Of a stretch of DNA of 64,000 bases, positions 54,780 through 63,752 are shown one piece after another. Both the position numbers and the translations under genes were made by a program. Positions within the stretch are counted from its first letter, which is position 1. Each line of letters starts with the position of its first letter. The notes under the pieces are model-generated. The model worked only from the letters and a program-made list of their open reading frames with translations. It searched no databases and was not told where the DNA came from. Location: NCBI GenBank assembly GCA_002270465.1, contig NQOF01000010.1:62001-126000 (forward strand), in the 5' to 3' direction. The DNA is from Blautia hominis (GTDB taxonomy: Bacteria; Bacillota; Clostridia; Lachnospirales; Lachnospiraceae).

Positions 54780-55720
54780 TGACTGCATGGTGTTTTGGAA
54801 TAGACCTGGGAGGAACAAGCGTAAAATGTGCACTGTTTCAGACAGACGGCACAGTGGAGGAAAAGTGGGAGATCAAAACCCGCGTGGAGAATGAGGGAAA
54901 AGAGATCCTTCCTGATATTGCGAAAACGATCCTTGCCAAGATGGAAGAAAGAAAGATTGCAAAAGAAGAGGTGGCAGGTGTAGGGATCGGAATTCCCGGA
55001 CCGGTGGATGAATACGGGGAGATCGCCTGTGCAGTCAACCTTCACTGGGGAAGAAAGAACATCGAAAAAGAGCTGGCAGAGTTGACCGGTCTTGTGGTAA
55101 AAGCCGGAAATGATGCCAATGTGGCAGCCCTCGGTGAGATGTGGAAGGGCGGCGGCCAGGGGTCTAAAAACCTGATCCTGGTCACGCTGGGAACCGGTGT
55201 AGGCGGTGGTATTATTGTCAATGAAAAAATGGTGACAGGTGCCCACGGAGCCGGCGGCGAGATCGGACATGCCTCTGTGGAGATGGACGAGGAGGAAGCC
55301 TGCAACTGCGGCAACAAGGGGTGTCTGGAACAGTACGCCTCAGCCACAGGGATCGCCAGACTAGCAAGGCGTGCCATGACATCCTGTGAAGAGGATTCAG
55401 TACTGCGGGGAATTCGGAATGTGACAGCAAAGGACGTGTTTGACGCCTACAAGGATGGGGACGCACTGGCAGCCAAAGTGGTGGATCAATTTGCGCGTTA
55501 CCTGGGCAATGCCCTGGCAATCTTCTCCTGCGTTGCAGACCCTGATGTTATCGTGATCGGCGGCGGTGTCTCCAAAGCGGGACAAGTGCTGATTGACTGT
55601 GTGGAAAAATACTTCAGACAGTATGCATTTACAGCCTGCAAGGATACAAAAATAAAGCTGGCAACTCTGGGCAATGATGCCGGGATCTATGGAGCGGCAA
55701 AATTGATCTTGAGTAAATGA
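54779..55720 (+). CDS. glcK: ROK-family glucokinase
   Basis: 313 residues. ATP site GIDLGGTSVKCALF, GIGIPGPVDEYGEI, catalytic region GNDANVAALGE, VTLGTGVGGGII and the ROK zinc motif CNCGNKGCLEQYAS. It phosphorylates glucose after non-PTS uptake. The coupling to hprK joins glucose entry to catabolite signalling. Confidence 0.95.
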   Translation: MTAWCFGIDLGGTSVKCALFQTDGTVEEKWEIKTRVENEGKEILPDIAKTILAKMEERKIAKEEVAGVGIGIPGPVDEYGEIACAVNLHWGRKNIEKELAELTGLVVKAGNDANVAALGEMWKGGGQGSKNLILVTLGTGVGGGIIVNEKMVTGAHGAGGEIGHASVEMDEEEACNCGNKGCLEQYASATGIARLARRAMTSCEEDSVLRGIRNVTAKDVFDAYKDGDALAAKVVDQFARYLGNALAIFSCVADPDVIVIGGGVSKAGQVLIDCVEKYFRQYAFTACKDTKIKLATLGNDAGIYGAAKLILSK

Positions 55721-55736
55721 TCCGGCACAACTTAAA

Positions 55737-55779
55737 AGGAGCATTTCCAATCTGAACCGATTGGAAATGCTCCTTTTTT
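55737..55779. terminator. Bidirectional terminator between glcK and the PBP gene
   Basis: AGGAGCATTTCCAATC and GATTGGAAATGCTCCT form a perfect 16-bp stem with a 6-base loop, followed by TTTTT on the plus strand. Confidence 0.9.
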
Positions 55780-55784
55780 ATAAA

Positions 55785-58403
55785 CTATTCAGTCTCTCCG
55801 CCGCCTTCAGGGGGAGCCGGGTCGGGCGTATCCGGTGTATCGGGCGTATCCGGCGTGTCCGGAGTATCGGGTGTATCAGGATTGTCCGTTGGTGTATCGC
55901 CTCCGGGTGTATCCGTGGGGGTATCACCGGGATTATCCGTTGGTGTATTGCCGTTATTATCCGGCGGCGTATTAGCCGGATTGTCTGTAGGTGTATCCGT
56001 AGGTGTGTCAGTCGGCTCGTTGTTTTCCTCAGCCGGAGGCGTGTATACTTTGTTGGAGTGGACATTACACCGTTTCTTTGGTATCTCATCCGTTTCAAAA
56101 TACTCTGTGATGGTTGGGCAGTTATAGTTTGGAAGCAGGCCCGTCTCGCTGCAGACTGTGGTTTTTGACACAGTTGCCGGTATCTTGAAATCAGTATCTG
56201 TCTTGCCTTCGTGGAGCCTCTGCATAATTTTACGCCATAAGTCCTGATGATAGGTTCGGTAATCACCGGATGGCAGTTTTGTATTATCATCATATCCTGA
56301 CCACACCGTACAGGTGTAATAAGGGGTATATCCTGCAAACCAAAGGTCATTGTAGCCCTCTGTGGTACCTGTCTTACCGGCTACATGCATGTTGTCAAGC
56401 TGAAGTCTGGTACCTGTACCGTGGTCCACAACATCTTCCATAGCACTGGTGAGCAGATAAGCTGTGCTGGGTTTGATGACCTTTGTCTTTTCGGGTGTGT
56501 TATCAAGGAATACATTGCCATCCTCATCCAGGATCTTGGTATAGAACATTGGTTTGATATATGTTCCGTTGTTGGCAATCGCCGCATATGCGGCAGTCAG
56601 TTCCAGGTTGCTCACACCTCTTGTGATACCGCCAAGTGCGGTAGGCTGTCCGATATCGGAGTAGACTTTTCCGTCCACAGTCAGAGTATCAACAATAGAG
56701 GTAAAACCGAATTTCAGCAGATAATCGTATGCAAGCTGAGGTGTTACATCGGTAATACATTTTACGGCAACTACATTGACAGAATTTACGATAGCATCTC
56801 GGATGGTGGTAGGACCGCCATAGCTGCCGGTCAGCCAGTTCTTTACAGGTTTTCCGTTAGCGTATTCGTAAGGTTCATCATCATAAACGGTTGCCAGTGT
56901 CTTGTCACACTCATTCAGCGCCGGTGCATAGGTGGATACAATTTTGAAAGTAGAACCGGGCTGCCTTACGGTTCTGGTCGCTCTGTTCAGGGATAGACTG
57001 GTGGCTTTCTCGCCTCGTCCTCCCACAATTGCTTTTACATATCCTGTGTGCTGATCCATGATACACAAAGAGGACTGGGGCTGCGGTGTAAAATATGCCT
57101 GTTCCGCGATAACGGTACTTCCGTCCTCCGTCTTTGCTGCTTTGAAAGCATCAATATAGGATTGCGCCTGCTCCTGACTGTCAAAGAGAAGAGAGAAATT
57201 GGGATCTTCATTTTCTTTGAAATAAGTGGTCATCATTTCCTTGCTGAAGTTTTCTTCTGTCCCATCCGGATGCGCGATGGTCAGCGCATAATCAAGTCCC
57301 ATCTGGGTACCGGCAGGAAAGTTTTCCGGATTGCTGTACTCCTCATCGCATATCTGCTGGACTTGAGGATCCTGTGTGGTGTAGATGCGCAGACCACCGC
57401 TGTAAAGCGCATTGTAGGCCTGCTGTTCGGAATAACCCTTCTGGGTCATCAGATCATCAATCACCTGTCTTGTCAGCTCGTCAATGAAGTAGGAATAAGT
57501 ATCGTCCTCCTCGGAGGATTCCGCTTCCACTGCCTGGATACGGTCATAAACATTGTCTGCCAGACATTCGTCATATTGTTCCTTTGTGATATAACCCTGG
57601 TCCAGCATATGCTCCAGGACATCCTGGCGTCTTTTCGCATTCTCTTCCGGGTTCACAGCCGGGTTAAAACGCGTGGGGTTCTGGCTGATACCGGCGATAA
57701 CGGTTGATTCCGATAGTGTCAGCTCGCTGACGTCCTTATTGAAATAGCCGTGCGCGGCTGCCTGAACACCATAATTGCCATTGCCCAGGTTGATGGTATT
57801 CAGATAACTTTCCAGAATCTGGTCCTTGTCCTTCAGCTGTTTTTCCAGCTGGATAGCCAGGTACTGTTCCTGGAATTTACGTTTGAAACGTTCTACTACA
57901 GACTCATTGGTCCAGTCTTTGAATACATTATTTTTCAGAAGCTGCTGGGTAATGGTACTGGCGCCTTCTGAAAATTTAAAACCACTGGTGATGCCTTTTA
58001 CCCCTGCACGGACAATACCGCGCAAATCAATACCGTTGTGTTCATAAAAACGTTCATCCTCAATGGCGACTACTGCATGCTGCAGATCAAGAGGAATTTT
58101 ATCAATAGTGACCGGCATACGGTTTGAGTTAGGTGCTGTCAGTTTCTGAAGCTGATTGCCGTCAGAATCATAGACAAAGGTTGCTGAGCCAATTGGCATT
58201 ATATTTACGTCATCAATATCCGGCGCATTATCCAGCAGACCCTTGAAGGCACCAAAACCTACGCAGCCGCCGATTACCATTATGGCAATCAGGGAAATGA
58301 AAATGATGCGTATAAAAGAAACGTGTGCCTTCTTCCCCATCATAGTAGAGCGGGAGGAAAGCGAATTGCGCTTCTTATCAGTCGCACGTTTTCCAAAATT
58401 CAT
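55785..58403 (-). CDS. Class A penicillin-binding protein (PBP1A-like)
   Basis: 872 residues from the ATG at 58403 (AAAAGGAGG 8 bases upstream); the frame runs 49 codons further but without a ribosome site. Short cytoplasmic tail, one transmembrane helix (about 25-48), GT51 glycosyltransferase (EDERFYEHNGIDLRGI, STITQQLLKN), transpeptidase with SxxK in RQPGSTFK, SVN and KTGTTE. The last 80 residues are a low-complexity Pro/Thr/Asp tail ending in six TPD-type repeats, probably a wall-spanning or flexible anchor. It polymerises and cross-links peptidoglycan. Confidence 0.95.
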   Translation of the reverse strand: MNFGKRATDKKRNSLSSRSTMMGKKAHVSFIRIIFISLIAIMVIGGCVGFGAFKGLLDNAPDIDDVNIMPIGSATFVYDSDGNQLQKLTAPNSNRMPVTIDKIPLDLQHAVVAIEDERFYEHNGIDLRGIVRAGVKGITSGFKFSEGASTITQQLLKNNVFKDWTNESVVERFKRKFQEQYLAIQLEKQLKDKDQILESYLNTINLGNGNYGVQAAAHGYFNKDVSELTLSESTVIAGISQNPTRFNPAVNPEENAKRRQDVLEHMLDQGYITKEQYDECLADNVYDRIQAVEAESSEEDDTYSYFIDELTRQVIDDLMTQKGYSEQQAYNALYSGGLRIYTTQDPQVQQICDEEYSNPENFPAGTQMGLDYALTIAHPDGTEENFSKEMMTTYFKENEDPNFSLLFDSQEQAQSYIDAFKAAKTEDGSTVIAEQAYFTPQPQSSLCIMDQHTGYVKAIVGGRGEKATSLSLNRATRTVRQPGSTFKIVSTYAPALNECDKTLATVYDDEPYEYANGKPVKNWLTGSYGGPTTIRDAIVNSVNVVAVKCITDVTPQLAYDYLLKFGFTSIVDTLTVDGKVYSDIGQPTALGGITRGVSNLELTAAYAAIANNGTYIKPMFYTKILDEDGNVFLDNTPEKTKVIKPSTAYLLTSAMEDVVDHGTGTRLQLDNMHVAGKTGTTEGYNDLWFAGYTPYYTCTVWSGYDDNTKLPSGDYRTYHQDLWRKIMQRLHEGKTDTDFKIPATVSKTTVCSETGLLPNYNCPTITEYFETDEIPKKRCNVHSNKVYTPPAEENNEPTDTPTDTPTDNPANTPPDNNGNTPTDNPGDTPTDTPGGDTPTDNPDTPDTPDTPDTPDTPDTPDPAPPEGGGETE
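55822..55881 (-). repeat. 9-bp tandem repeats encoding the TPD tail
   Basis: About six in-frame repeats of a 9-bp unit encode (TPD)n at the C-terminus of the PBP. They are prone to slippage without frameshift. Confidence 0.75.
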
Positions 58404-58730
58404 GTAGTTTGCCTCCTTTTCCTGATTATATACCATACCCATACCATCTATACAGAAGACCAGCTTGTCCACGCCTGGTTTTGCCTGTTTTCCGGTAAAG
58501 ATAAGAGGGCAATATAAGCAGTATACGTTCCTATTATAGCAAAATGGCATAGCGAAATAAAGTAGAACTTATAAATTTAATGGAATTTAAGAGAAAAGTT
58601 ATAACTTCAAACAACCATTGTTATCTGGTACTACACGCATATTATAATTTATGATATGATAGTTTCAAATGCATATGGCATTGATTCAAATTTATATTTT
58701 ACAGAGAAAAGCAGTAAAAGGAGGATTCCC

Positions 58731-59387
58731 ATGCTGGAACAATACAAAACAATCTACGAGGGCGGCGAAGGTGAAATCACAGAAAAGAAATCACGTTTCG
58801 TTGCTGCGGTAAGGCTGGTAAAGTCTGAAGAGGAAGCCCTCAGCTTCATAGAAGAGGTTCGGAAAAAACACTGGAATGCTGCCCACAACTGTTATGCTTA
58901 CGTCATAGGCCAGAGAAAAGAGACCATGCGCTGCAGTGATGACGGAGAACCGTCAGGCACAGCGGGTAAACCCATGTTGGATGTACTTTTAGGAGAGGAC
59001 CTTTACGATACAGCCGTGGTAGTCACCAGATATTTCGGCGGAACGCTCTTAGGGACCGGCGGTCTTGTCCGTGCCTACTCAAAAGCCGTCCAGGAGGGCC
59101 TTGCCTGCAGCCGGGTGATCACAAAACGCCATGGTATTCTCCTGGAAATAGGAACCGACTACAACGGCGTGGGTAAACTTCAATATCTTTTCGGCCAGCG
59201 CGGCATCCCCATCACGGATTCTCAATACACCGAGAACGTGAAACTCCAGGTCCTCGTCCCCAAGTCCGAAGAAAATCCCATAAAAAAAGCCGTGACAGAG
59301 GCGACCAACGGCCGTGCCTCCATCACAGACTTAAAAGAACTTTACTTCGCAGCCCTGGACGGTGAATACCTGACTTTCCATGACTGA
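58731..59387 (+). CDS. YigZ/IMPACT-family protein
   Basis: 218 residues from the ATG at 58731 (AAAAGGAGG upstream); an ATG at 58656 would add 25 unrelated residues. N-terminal UPF0029 domain (KKHWNAAHNCYAYVIG, DDGEPSGTAGKPML, TRYFGGTLLGTGGLVRAYSKA) and C-terminal DUF1949. Bacterial members are thought to act in translation or nucleic-acid binding. In the last 40 codons 29 third positions are C or A, while the 5' half has the normal G-rich coding strand; this is the left fringe of the C2 footprint. Confidence 0.9.
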   Translation: MLEQYKTIYEGGEGEITEKKSRFVAAVRLVKSEEEALSFIEEVRKKHWNAAHNCYAYVIGQRKETMRCSDDGEPSGTAGKPMLDVLLGEDLYDTAVVVTRYFGGTLLGTGGLVRAYSKAVQEGLACSRVITKRHGILLEIGTDYNGVGKLQYLFGQRGIPITDSQYTENVKLQVLVPKSEENPIKKAVTEATNGRASITDLKELYFAALDGEYLTFHD

Positions 59388-59436
59388 CCAGCCATACCCG
59401 CTTCCCTCCTCCGCCTTGCAGATTGACAAAATATTC

Positions 59437-59475
59437 AGCACTGACGGTCTTGTTTGGAGCGGATGGAGCAATAGC
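59437..59475. repeat. Short repeat shared with 39.8 kb
   Basis: GCACTGACGGTCTTGTTT differs from the 39.8-kb copy at one base; GGATGGAGCA follows. CTCCTCCG upstream can pair with CGGATGGAG. The rest of the 217-bp gap between the YigZ and cyclophilin genes holds nothing I recognise. Confidence 0.4.
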
Positions 59476-59604
59476 ATTTGTAAAAAAATACCCTGTCCGC
59501 ACAAAAACCGGTTCAGCGCTGTATTACTCTGGCTGTAATTAGTACTCACTATTTACGCCATATAAATACAACACTCCAGTCTGTGCCGACAGGGTACTCA
59601 CACA

Positions 59605-60123
59605 TTAAAATTTCTCAGGTTCAGCGTACTCCACACCAAAAGTTTCCACAGTCATACTCTGGATCGTCTGTGGCTCCATAGGACGATCACTATAATCTGT
59701 CTGAACATCAGCGATGGCATTCACCACATCCATGCCTTCCGTCACTTTACCAAAAGCAGCATACTGTCCGTCCAAATGCGGTGCATTCTCATGCATGATA
59801 AAAAACTGGCTTCCGGCAGAATTCGGATCCATAGCACGTGCCATAGACAAAACTCCGGCATCATGCTTCAGGTTATTCTCAACCCCATTTCCACTAAATT
59901 CACCTTTAATAGAGTAACCCGGACCACCCATTCCGGTTCCCTGAGGGCAGCCGCCCTGAATCATAAAACCACGGATCACCCGATGAAACACCAGTCCGTC
60001 ATAAAATCCATTTTTCACCAAACTAATAAAATTATTCACAGTATTCGGCGCAACATCCGGATACAATTCCGCCTTAATAACGCCCCCATCTGCCATAGTG
60101 ATCGTAACAATAGGATTAGCCAT
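59605..60123 (-). CDS. Cyclophilin-type peptidylprolyl isomerase
   Basis: 172 residues, complete single cyclophilin domain: FHRVIRGFMIQGGCPQGTGMGG holds the catalytic arginine, and SAGSQFFIMHENAPHLDGQYAAFGKVTEGMDVV the rest of the active site. No signal peptide, so cytoplasmic. Catalyses prolyl cis-trans isomerisation during folding. AAAAGGAG precedes the ATG. Confidence 0.95.
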   Translation of the reverse strand: MANPIVTITMADGGVIKAELYPDVAPNTVNNFISLVKNGFYDGLVFHRVIRGFMIQGGCPQGTGMGGPGYSIKGEFSGNGVENNLKHDAGVLSMARAMDPNSAGSQFFIMHENAPHLDGQYAAFGKVTEGMDVVNAIADVQTDYSDRPMEPQTIQSMTVETFGVEYAEPEKF

Positions 60124-60427
60124 ATCAAAAATCTCCTTTTAAACATTTTCCTCTATTATAATCTCTAAAAATAAAAGGTGCAAGAAATTTCTTTTTTATA
60201 CTTGTAGCATAAAAGATAATTTTATATTATAATTTAGGATATCTCCAAAATTAAATATCCACAGAATAAATATATTTTTAAATTATTTTTTAAATTTATC
60301 ACAGATGAAATGATAAAACCATACATTGTTCCACTTAATACATGTATCATACAATACTATTGCACCAAACAGGCACATATTATTTCCATTAAACTTTAGC
60401 ATGCCATTGTACCGCCTGTGAAAACCA
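60124..60427. other. AT-rich gap left of element C2
   Basis: No credible gene. The minus-strand frame of 104 codons starting at 60597 runs out of element C2 into AT-rich sequence and is not a protein I recognise. Confidence 0.45.
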
Positions 60428-60624
60428 GGGTAAGCCGGAGCGGCGGCGGGGCGTGTGTCTGTGGGAGCGATGTATAGTGGAGCGGGCAGAAGATCCACCT
60501 GCCCCAGACACTTAATGAGGAAGCCTCTGCTGACGAATTTAGTGACTGGGAGCAGGTTAGCTTCTGACCAAGCGAAACGCTTCGCTCCCACAGACACACG
60601 CCCCGCCGCCGCTCCGGCTTACCC
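60428..60624 (-). repeat. Family C structured inverted-repeat element, copy C2
   Basis: A 43-bp left arm (60428-60470) and right arm (60582-60624) are perfect inverted copies. The core between them is, on the minus strand, closely similar to the core of C1 (ATTCGTC, TCCTCATTAA and GTGGATCTTC are identical). The arm sequences are unlike those of C1. An inner stem CCCAG-CACT/AGTG-CTGGG replaces the CAGCTG/CAGCTG stem of C1. It lies directly upstream of tsaE and downstream of a convergent-side AT-rich gap. Confidence 0.8.
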
Positions 60625-60663
60625 GTCCCGTCCCCATATCAACCCAAAAAGGAGCTGTCCCAC

Positions 60664-61098
60664 ATGCTGACAATAGAAACCAACACCCCTCAAGAAACCT
60701 TCGCCCTAGGCCAACACCTGGCCCAAAAAGCCACCCCCGGCCAAATCTACACCTTAAACGGTGACCTGGGCACCGGCAAAACCGTCTTCACCCAAGGCGT
60801 AGCCAAAGGTCTGGGCATAGACGAGCCTGTCAACAGCCCAACCTTCACCATAGTCCAGATTTACGAAAGCGGCCGTCTGCCCTTCTACCATTTTGACGTT
60901 TACCGCATCGGAGACATAGAAGAGATGGAAGAAATCGGATATGATGATTACTTCTTCGGTGAAGGCATCTGTCTCATAGAGTGGGCAGAGCTAATAGAGG
61001 AACTTCTCCCTCCGGATATTATAAAAATAAATATAGAAAAAGACCCCTCCAAAGGCTTTGACTACCGAAAAATAACCATAGAAGGTCTAAATAAATAA
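60664..61098 (+). CDS. tsaE: tRNA t6A biosynthesis ATPase TsaE
   Basis: 144 residues. Walker A GDLGTGKTVF, NSPTFTIVQIY and FYHFDVYRI, Walker B-like ICLIEWAE. It hydrolyses ATP to drive TsaB-TsaD in making t6A37. AAAAAGGAG precedes the ATG. In the first 59 codons 49 third positions are C or A, opposite to the usual G/T preference of plus-strand genes here. Confidence 0.95.
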   Translation: MLTIETNTPQETFALGQHLAQKATPGQIYTLNGDLGTGKTVFTQGVAKGLGIDEPVNSPTFTIVQIYESGRLPFYHFDVYRIGDIEEMEEIGYDDYFFGEGICLIEWAELIEELLPPDIIKINIEKDPSKGFDYRKITIEGLNK

Positions 61099-61112
61099 GG
61101 AGATGACAAAAA

Positions 61113-61841
61113 ATGAAAATCTTAGCACTTGACAGTTCCGGACTGGTAGCATCCGTTGCCGTAGTGGAAGACGATATACTGGTGGCTGAATACACCATGA
61201 ACTACAAGAAAACACATTCCCAGACCCTGCTTCCCATGCTGGACGAGGTGAAAAAAGCCATATCCCTGGACTTAAATTCCATTGATGCCATAGCAATAGC
61301 TGCCGGCCCCGGCTCCTTTACCGGACTCAGAATAGGTTCCGCAACAGCTAAAGGCCTGGGACTTGCCTTGAATAAACCTCTGATAGGTATTCCCACTGTA
61401 GATGCCCTTGCCTATAACCTATACGACACAGCCCCGGACACGCTGATCTGCCCCATCATGGACGCCAGAAGAAAACAGGTTTACACAGGCCTATACTATT
61501 TTGAAAACCATACCTTGAAAATATTAAGACCCCAGGACGCCCTCCCTATGACCGACCTGATAGAGGAACTGAACCGGAGAGGAAAATCTGTTATCTTCCT
61601 GGGTGACGGCGTCCCTGTCTACCGTGAGCTAATAGAGGAGACATGCCGGGTCCCCTATTCCTTTGCCCCGGCTCATGTGAACAAACAAAGAGCAGCCGTT
61701 GTTGCTGCCCTTGCCGAGATTTACTATAAGGAAGGAAAAATGGAAGACGCCGCAGAGCATCAGCCGGATTATCTGAGAGTATCACAGGCTGAGAGAGAAC
61801 GCGCGGAACGTCTTGCAAAAGAAAAAAATGCTGATAATTAG
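61113..61841 (+). CDS. tsaB: tRNA t6A biosynthesis protein TsaB
   Basis: 242 residues of ASKHA fold: ILALDSSGLVASVAVVED, HSQTLLPMLDEV, AAGPGSFTGLRIGSATAKGLGLAL and PIMDARRKQVYTGLY. It is the non-catalytic scaffold partner of TsaD. It overlaps rimI by 14 bp. Confidence 0.95.
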   Translation: MKILALDSSGLVASVAVVEDDILVAEYTMNYKKTHSQTLLPMLDEVKKAISLDLNSIDAIAIAAGPGSFTGLRIGSATAKGLGLALNKPLIGIPTVDALAYNLYDTAPDTLICPIMDARRKQVYTGLYYFENHTLKILRPQDALPMTDLIEELNRRGKSVIFLGDGVPVYRELIEETCRVPYSFAPAHVNKQRAAVVAALAEIYYKEGKMEDAAEHQPDYLRVSQAERERAERLAKEKNADN

Positions 61842-62262
61842 AGATATGCGCCCTGAAGACACCACAGCAGCGGCGCAGATTGAAGCGGAAAATTTTTCAC
61901 GCCCCTGGATGGCATCCGGTTTTCTGGACGCCGTGCACTCTGCCCATGCAATTTATTTTGTGGCGGAGCTTGACGGCGTTATCACAGGATACGCAGGCAT
62001 GTGGACAGCCCTGGACGAAGGCGAAATAACCAATGTCTCCGTAAGATCCTCCTGCTGGGGAAAACATATAGGGCGTCAGCTTGTGGAGGCACTTGTGGAG
62101 GCAGGCAGAAAAGCAGGGGTCTCCTCCTTCTTTCTGGAAGTGCGCCAAAGCAACAAAAGAGCGATCGCTCTGTACCGTTCCTGCGGTTTTGAAGAGGCAG
62201 GACTAAGAAAAAACTTCTACGAGGCTCCCACGGAACACGCCGTCGTAATGTGCAAAAGATAG
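61828..62262 (+). CDS. rimI: Ribosomal protein S18-alanine N-acetyltransferase RimI
   Basis: 144 residues from the ATG at 61828, inside the end of tsaB; a TTG at 61813 is less likely. GNAT fold with NVSVRSSCWGKHIGRQLVEAL (acetyl-CoA loop) and LEVRQSNKRAIALYRSCGFEEAGLRKNFY. Its place in the tsa cluster is the common rimI context. Confidence 0.92.
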   Translation: MLIIRDMRPEDTTAAAQIEAENFSRPWMASGFLDAVHSAHAIYFVAELDGVITGYAGMWTALDEGEITNVSVRSSCWGKHIGRQLVEALVEAGRKAGVSSFFLEVRQSNKRAIALYRSCGFEEAGLRKNFYEAPTEHAVVMCKR

Positions 62263-62390
62263 CAGAGCTGCTATCTTTTTCTATATCTGCAACTGTTTCC
62301 CACTGGGTTTCTGCACATATTTTTTGTATAATGACAGAGAAGAGACAGATATGGTTTGGCGTACAAGCTCAAAGCAGGAGGATAAAGATT

Positions 62391-62639
62391 ATGCGAAAAT
62401 ACGAAAAAAAGGAAACGGGCATGCTCACAGAGTTATACTGCAACCGCTGCGGAAAGAAACTGCATGTGGAAAACGGTATCGCTATGGAAGGGGTTCTTCC
62501 TGTAGACATAGCCTGGGGATATTTTTCCAAAAAAGACACGCAGCGCCACCAGTTTGACCTGTGTGAGGACTGTTACGATGAGATTATCCGGGGATTTGCC
62601 ATACCCATTGATAAGAAAAATGAAAAGGAATTGTTGTAG
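62391..62639 (+). CDS. Small zinc-ribbon-like protein
   Basis: 82 residues from the ATG at 62391 (CAGGAGGATAAAG upstream). Two CxxC pairs, YCNRCGKK near residue 21 and LCEDCYDE near residue 63, would form one zinc site. HQFDLCEDCYDEIIRGFAIPI is recognisable in uncharacterised Lachnospiraceae proteins. It sits inside the t6A gene group with no known function. Confidence 0.72.
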   Translation: MRKYEKKETGMLTELYCNRCGKKLHVENGIAMEGVLPVDIAWGYFSKKDTQRHQFDLCEDCYDEIIRGFAIPIDKKNEKELL

Positions 62640-62671
62640 TGGAAAAAAATGTGTGCTAAGATAGAAGCGCA

Positions 62672-62744
62672 GTCCTCGCCAAAGGCGATCCTGCATGAAT
62701 TTTCAAACAGACTCCAGGTACTGTGCAGGTAGTGAACAGTTGCC
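62672..62744 (-). mobile_element. Decayed family A fragment, A5
   Basis: CGCCAAAGGCGATCCTGCAT and GTACTGTGCAGGTAGTGAACAG resemble the interior and one end of family A in the orientation of A2. The other end is missing. Confidence 0.45.
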
Positions 62745-62779
62745 GAAGTCAATATGGAAGAGAAATGAGGATATGACAG

Positions 62780-63691
62780 ATGCTGGATGTTTGTCTATTG
62801 GGTACAGGAGGAATGATGCCGCTCCCAAGGCGGAAACTCACCTCACTTATGACCCGCTATAACGGCAGTAATTTTATGATAGACTGCGGCGAAGGCACAC
62901 AAGTCGCAGTAAAAGAAAAAGGATGGAGTTTCAAGCCGATCGATGTGATCTGTTTTACACATTATCACGCAGACCATATCAGCGGGCTTCCGGGACTCCT
63001 TTTAACCATGGGGAATGCAGAGCGGACAGAAACGCTGACACTGATCGGCCCTAAGGGGCTGGTTCGGGTAGTTCAGGCTCTTCGTGTCATTGCTCCGGAG
63101 CTTCCCTTTGATATACAATGTATAGAGTTGACACAGCCGGAGGAGCAGATAGAACTCTGCGGATACCATATTACGGCATTCCGGGTAAACCATAATGTGA
63201 CCTGTTATGGTTACTCAATAGAAATCAAGAGAGGCGGCAAATTTGACGCTTCCCGTGCAAAAGAACAGGGAATTCCCCTGCAATACTGGAATCCCCTTCA
63301 AAAAGGCCAGACTATAGAGGCAGACGGCAGAATATATACACCGGATATGGTTCTGGGACCTGTCAGAAAAGGCATAAAACTGACATATACCACAGATACC
63401 CGTCCTGTAAGATCCATTGCAGAACATGCAAAAGACTCTGATCTGTTTATCTGTGAGGGCATGTACGGAGAGCAGGACAAAGAGGAAAAGGCTAAAGCGC
63501 ACAAACATATGACTTTTAGGGAGGCCGCACTTCTGGCGAAAGAAGCGCAGGTAAAAGAGCTATGGCTCACACATTACAGCCCATCCCTTGTGCGGCCGGA
63601 GGAAGCGCTTCCGGAGGCGTCGAAAGTATTTCCGAATACCATTGCAGCCAGGGACAGACAGTCCGTGGAACTGCAGTTTGAGGAAGAATAA
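62780..63691 (+). CDS. RNase Z-like metallo-beta-lactamase hydrolase
   Basis: 303 residues. The metal motif THYHADHISGLPG, FMIDCGEGTQ, YTTDTRPV and LWLTHYSP match RNase Z (ElaC), which trims tRNA 3' trailers. The exosite arm is present in shortened form around GKFDASRAKEQGIP. tRNA processing fits the t6A neighbours. GAGG at moderate distance precedes the ATG. Confidence 0.88.
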   Translation: MLDVCLLGTGGMMPLPRRKLTSLMTRYNGSNFMIDCGEGTQVAVKEKGWSFKPIDVICFTHYHADHISGLPGLLLTMGNAERTETLTLIGPKGLVRVVQALRVIAPELPFDIQCIELTQPEEQIELCGYHITAFRVNHNVTCYGYSIEIKRGGKFDASRAKEQGIPLQYWNPLQKGQTIEADGRIYTPDMVLGPVRKGIKLTYTTDTRPVRSIAEHAKDSDLFICEGMYGEQDKEEKAKAHKHMTFREAALLAKEAQVKELWLTHYSPSLVRPEEALPEASKVFPNTIAARDRQSVELQFEEE

Positions 63692-63696
63692 GTTTG

Positions 63697-63718
63697 ATCG
63701 TTCAGTCGTCTGAACGAT
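63697..63718. terminator. Hairpin before tsaD
   Basis: ATCGTTCAG and CTGAACGAT form a perfect 9-bp stem with loop TCGT and no T-run; it may be a weak terminator or processing signal. Confidence 0.5.
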
Positions 63719-63752
63719 TCCGAATAAGTTCTGTAAAAAAGGAGAATGTAAG

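Noticed and set aside
56385-57707. Plus-strand frames of 203 and 219 codons within the PBP gene
   Set aside because: They are antisense to conserved transglycosylase and transpeptidase sequence and match no family.
60283-60670. Small frames across element C2 on both strands
   Set aside because: They are by-products of a GC-rich perfect palindrome; starts lack ribosome sites and there is no protein conservation with C1 beyond the core.
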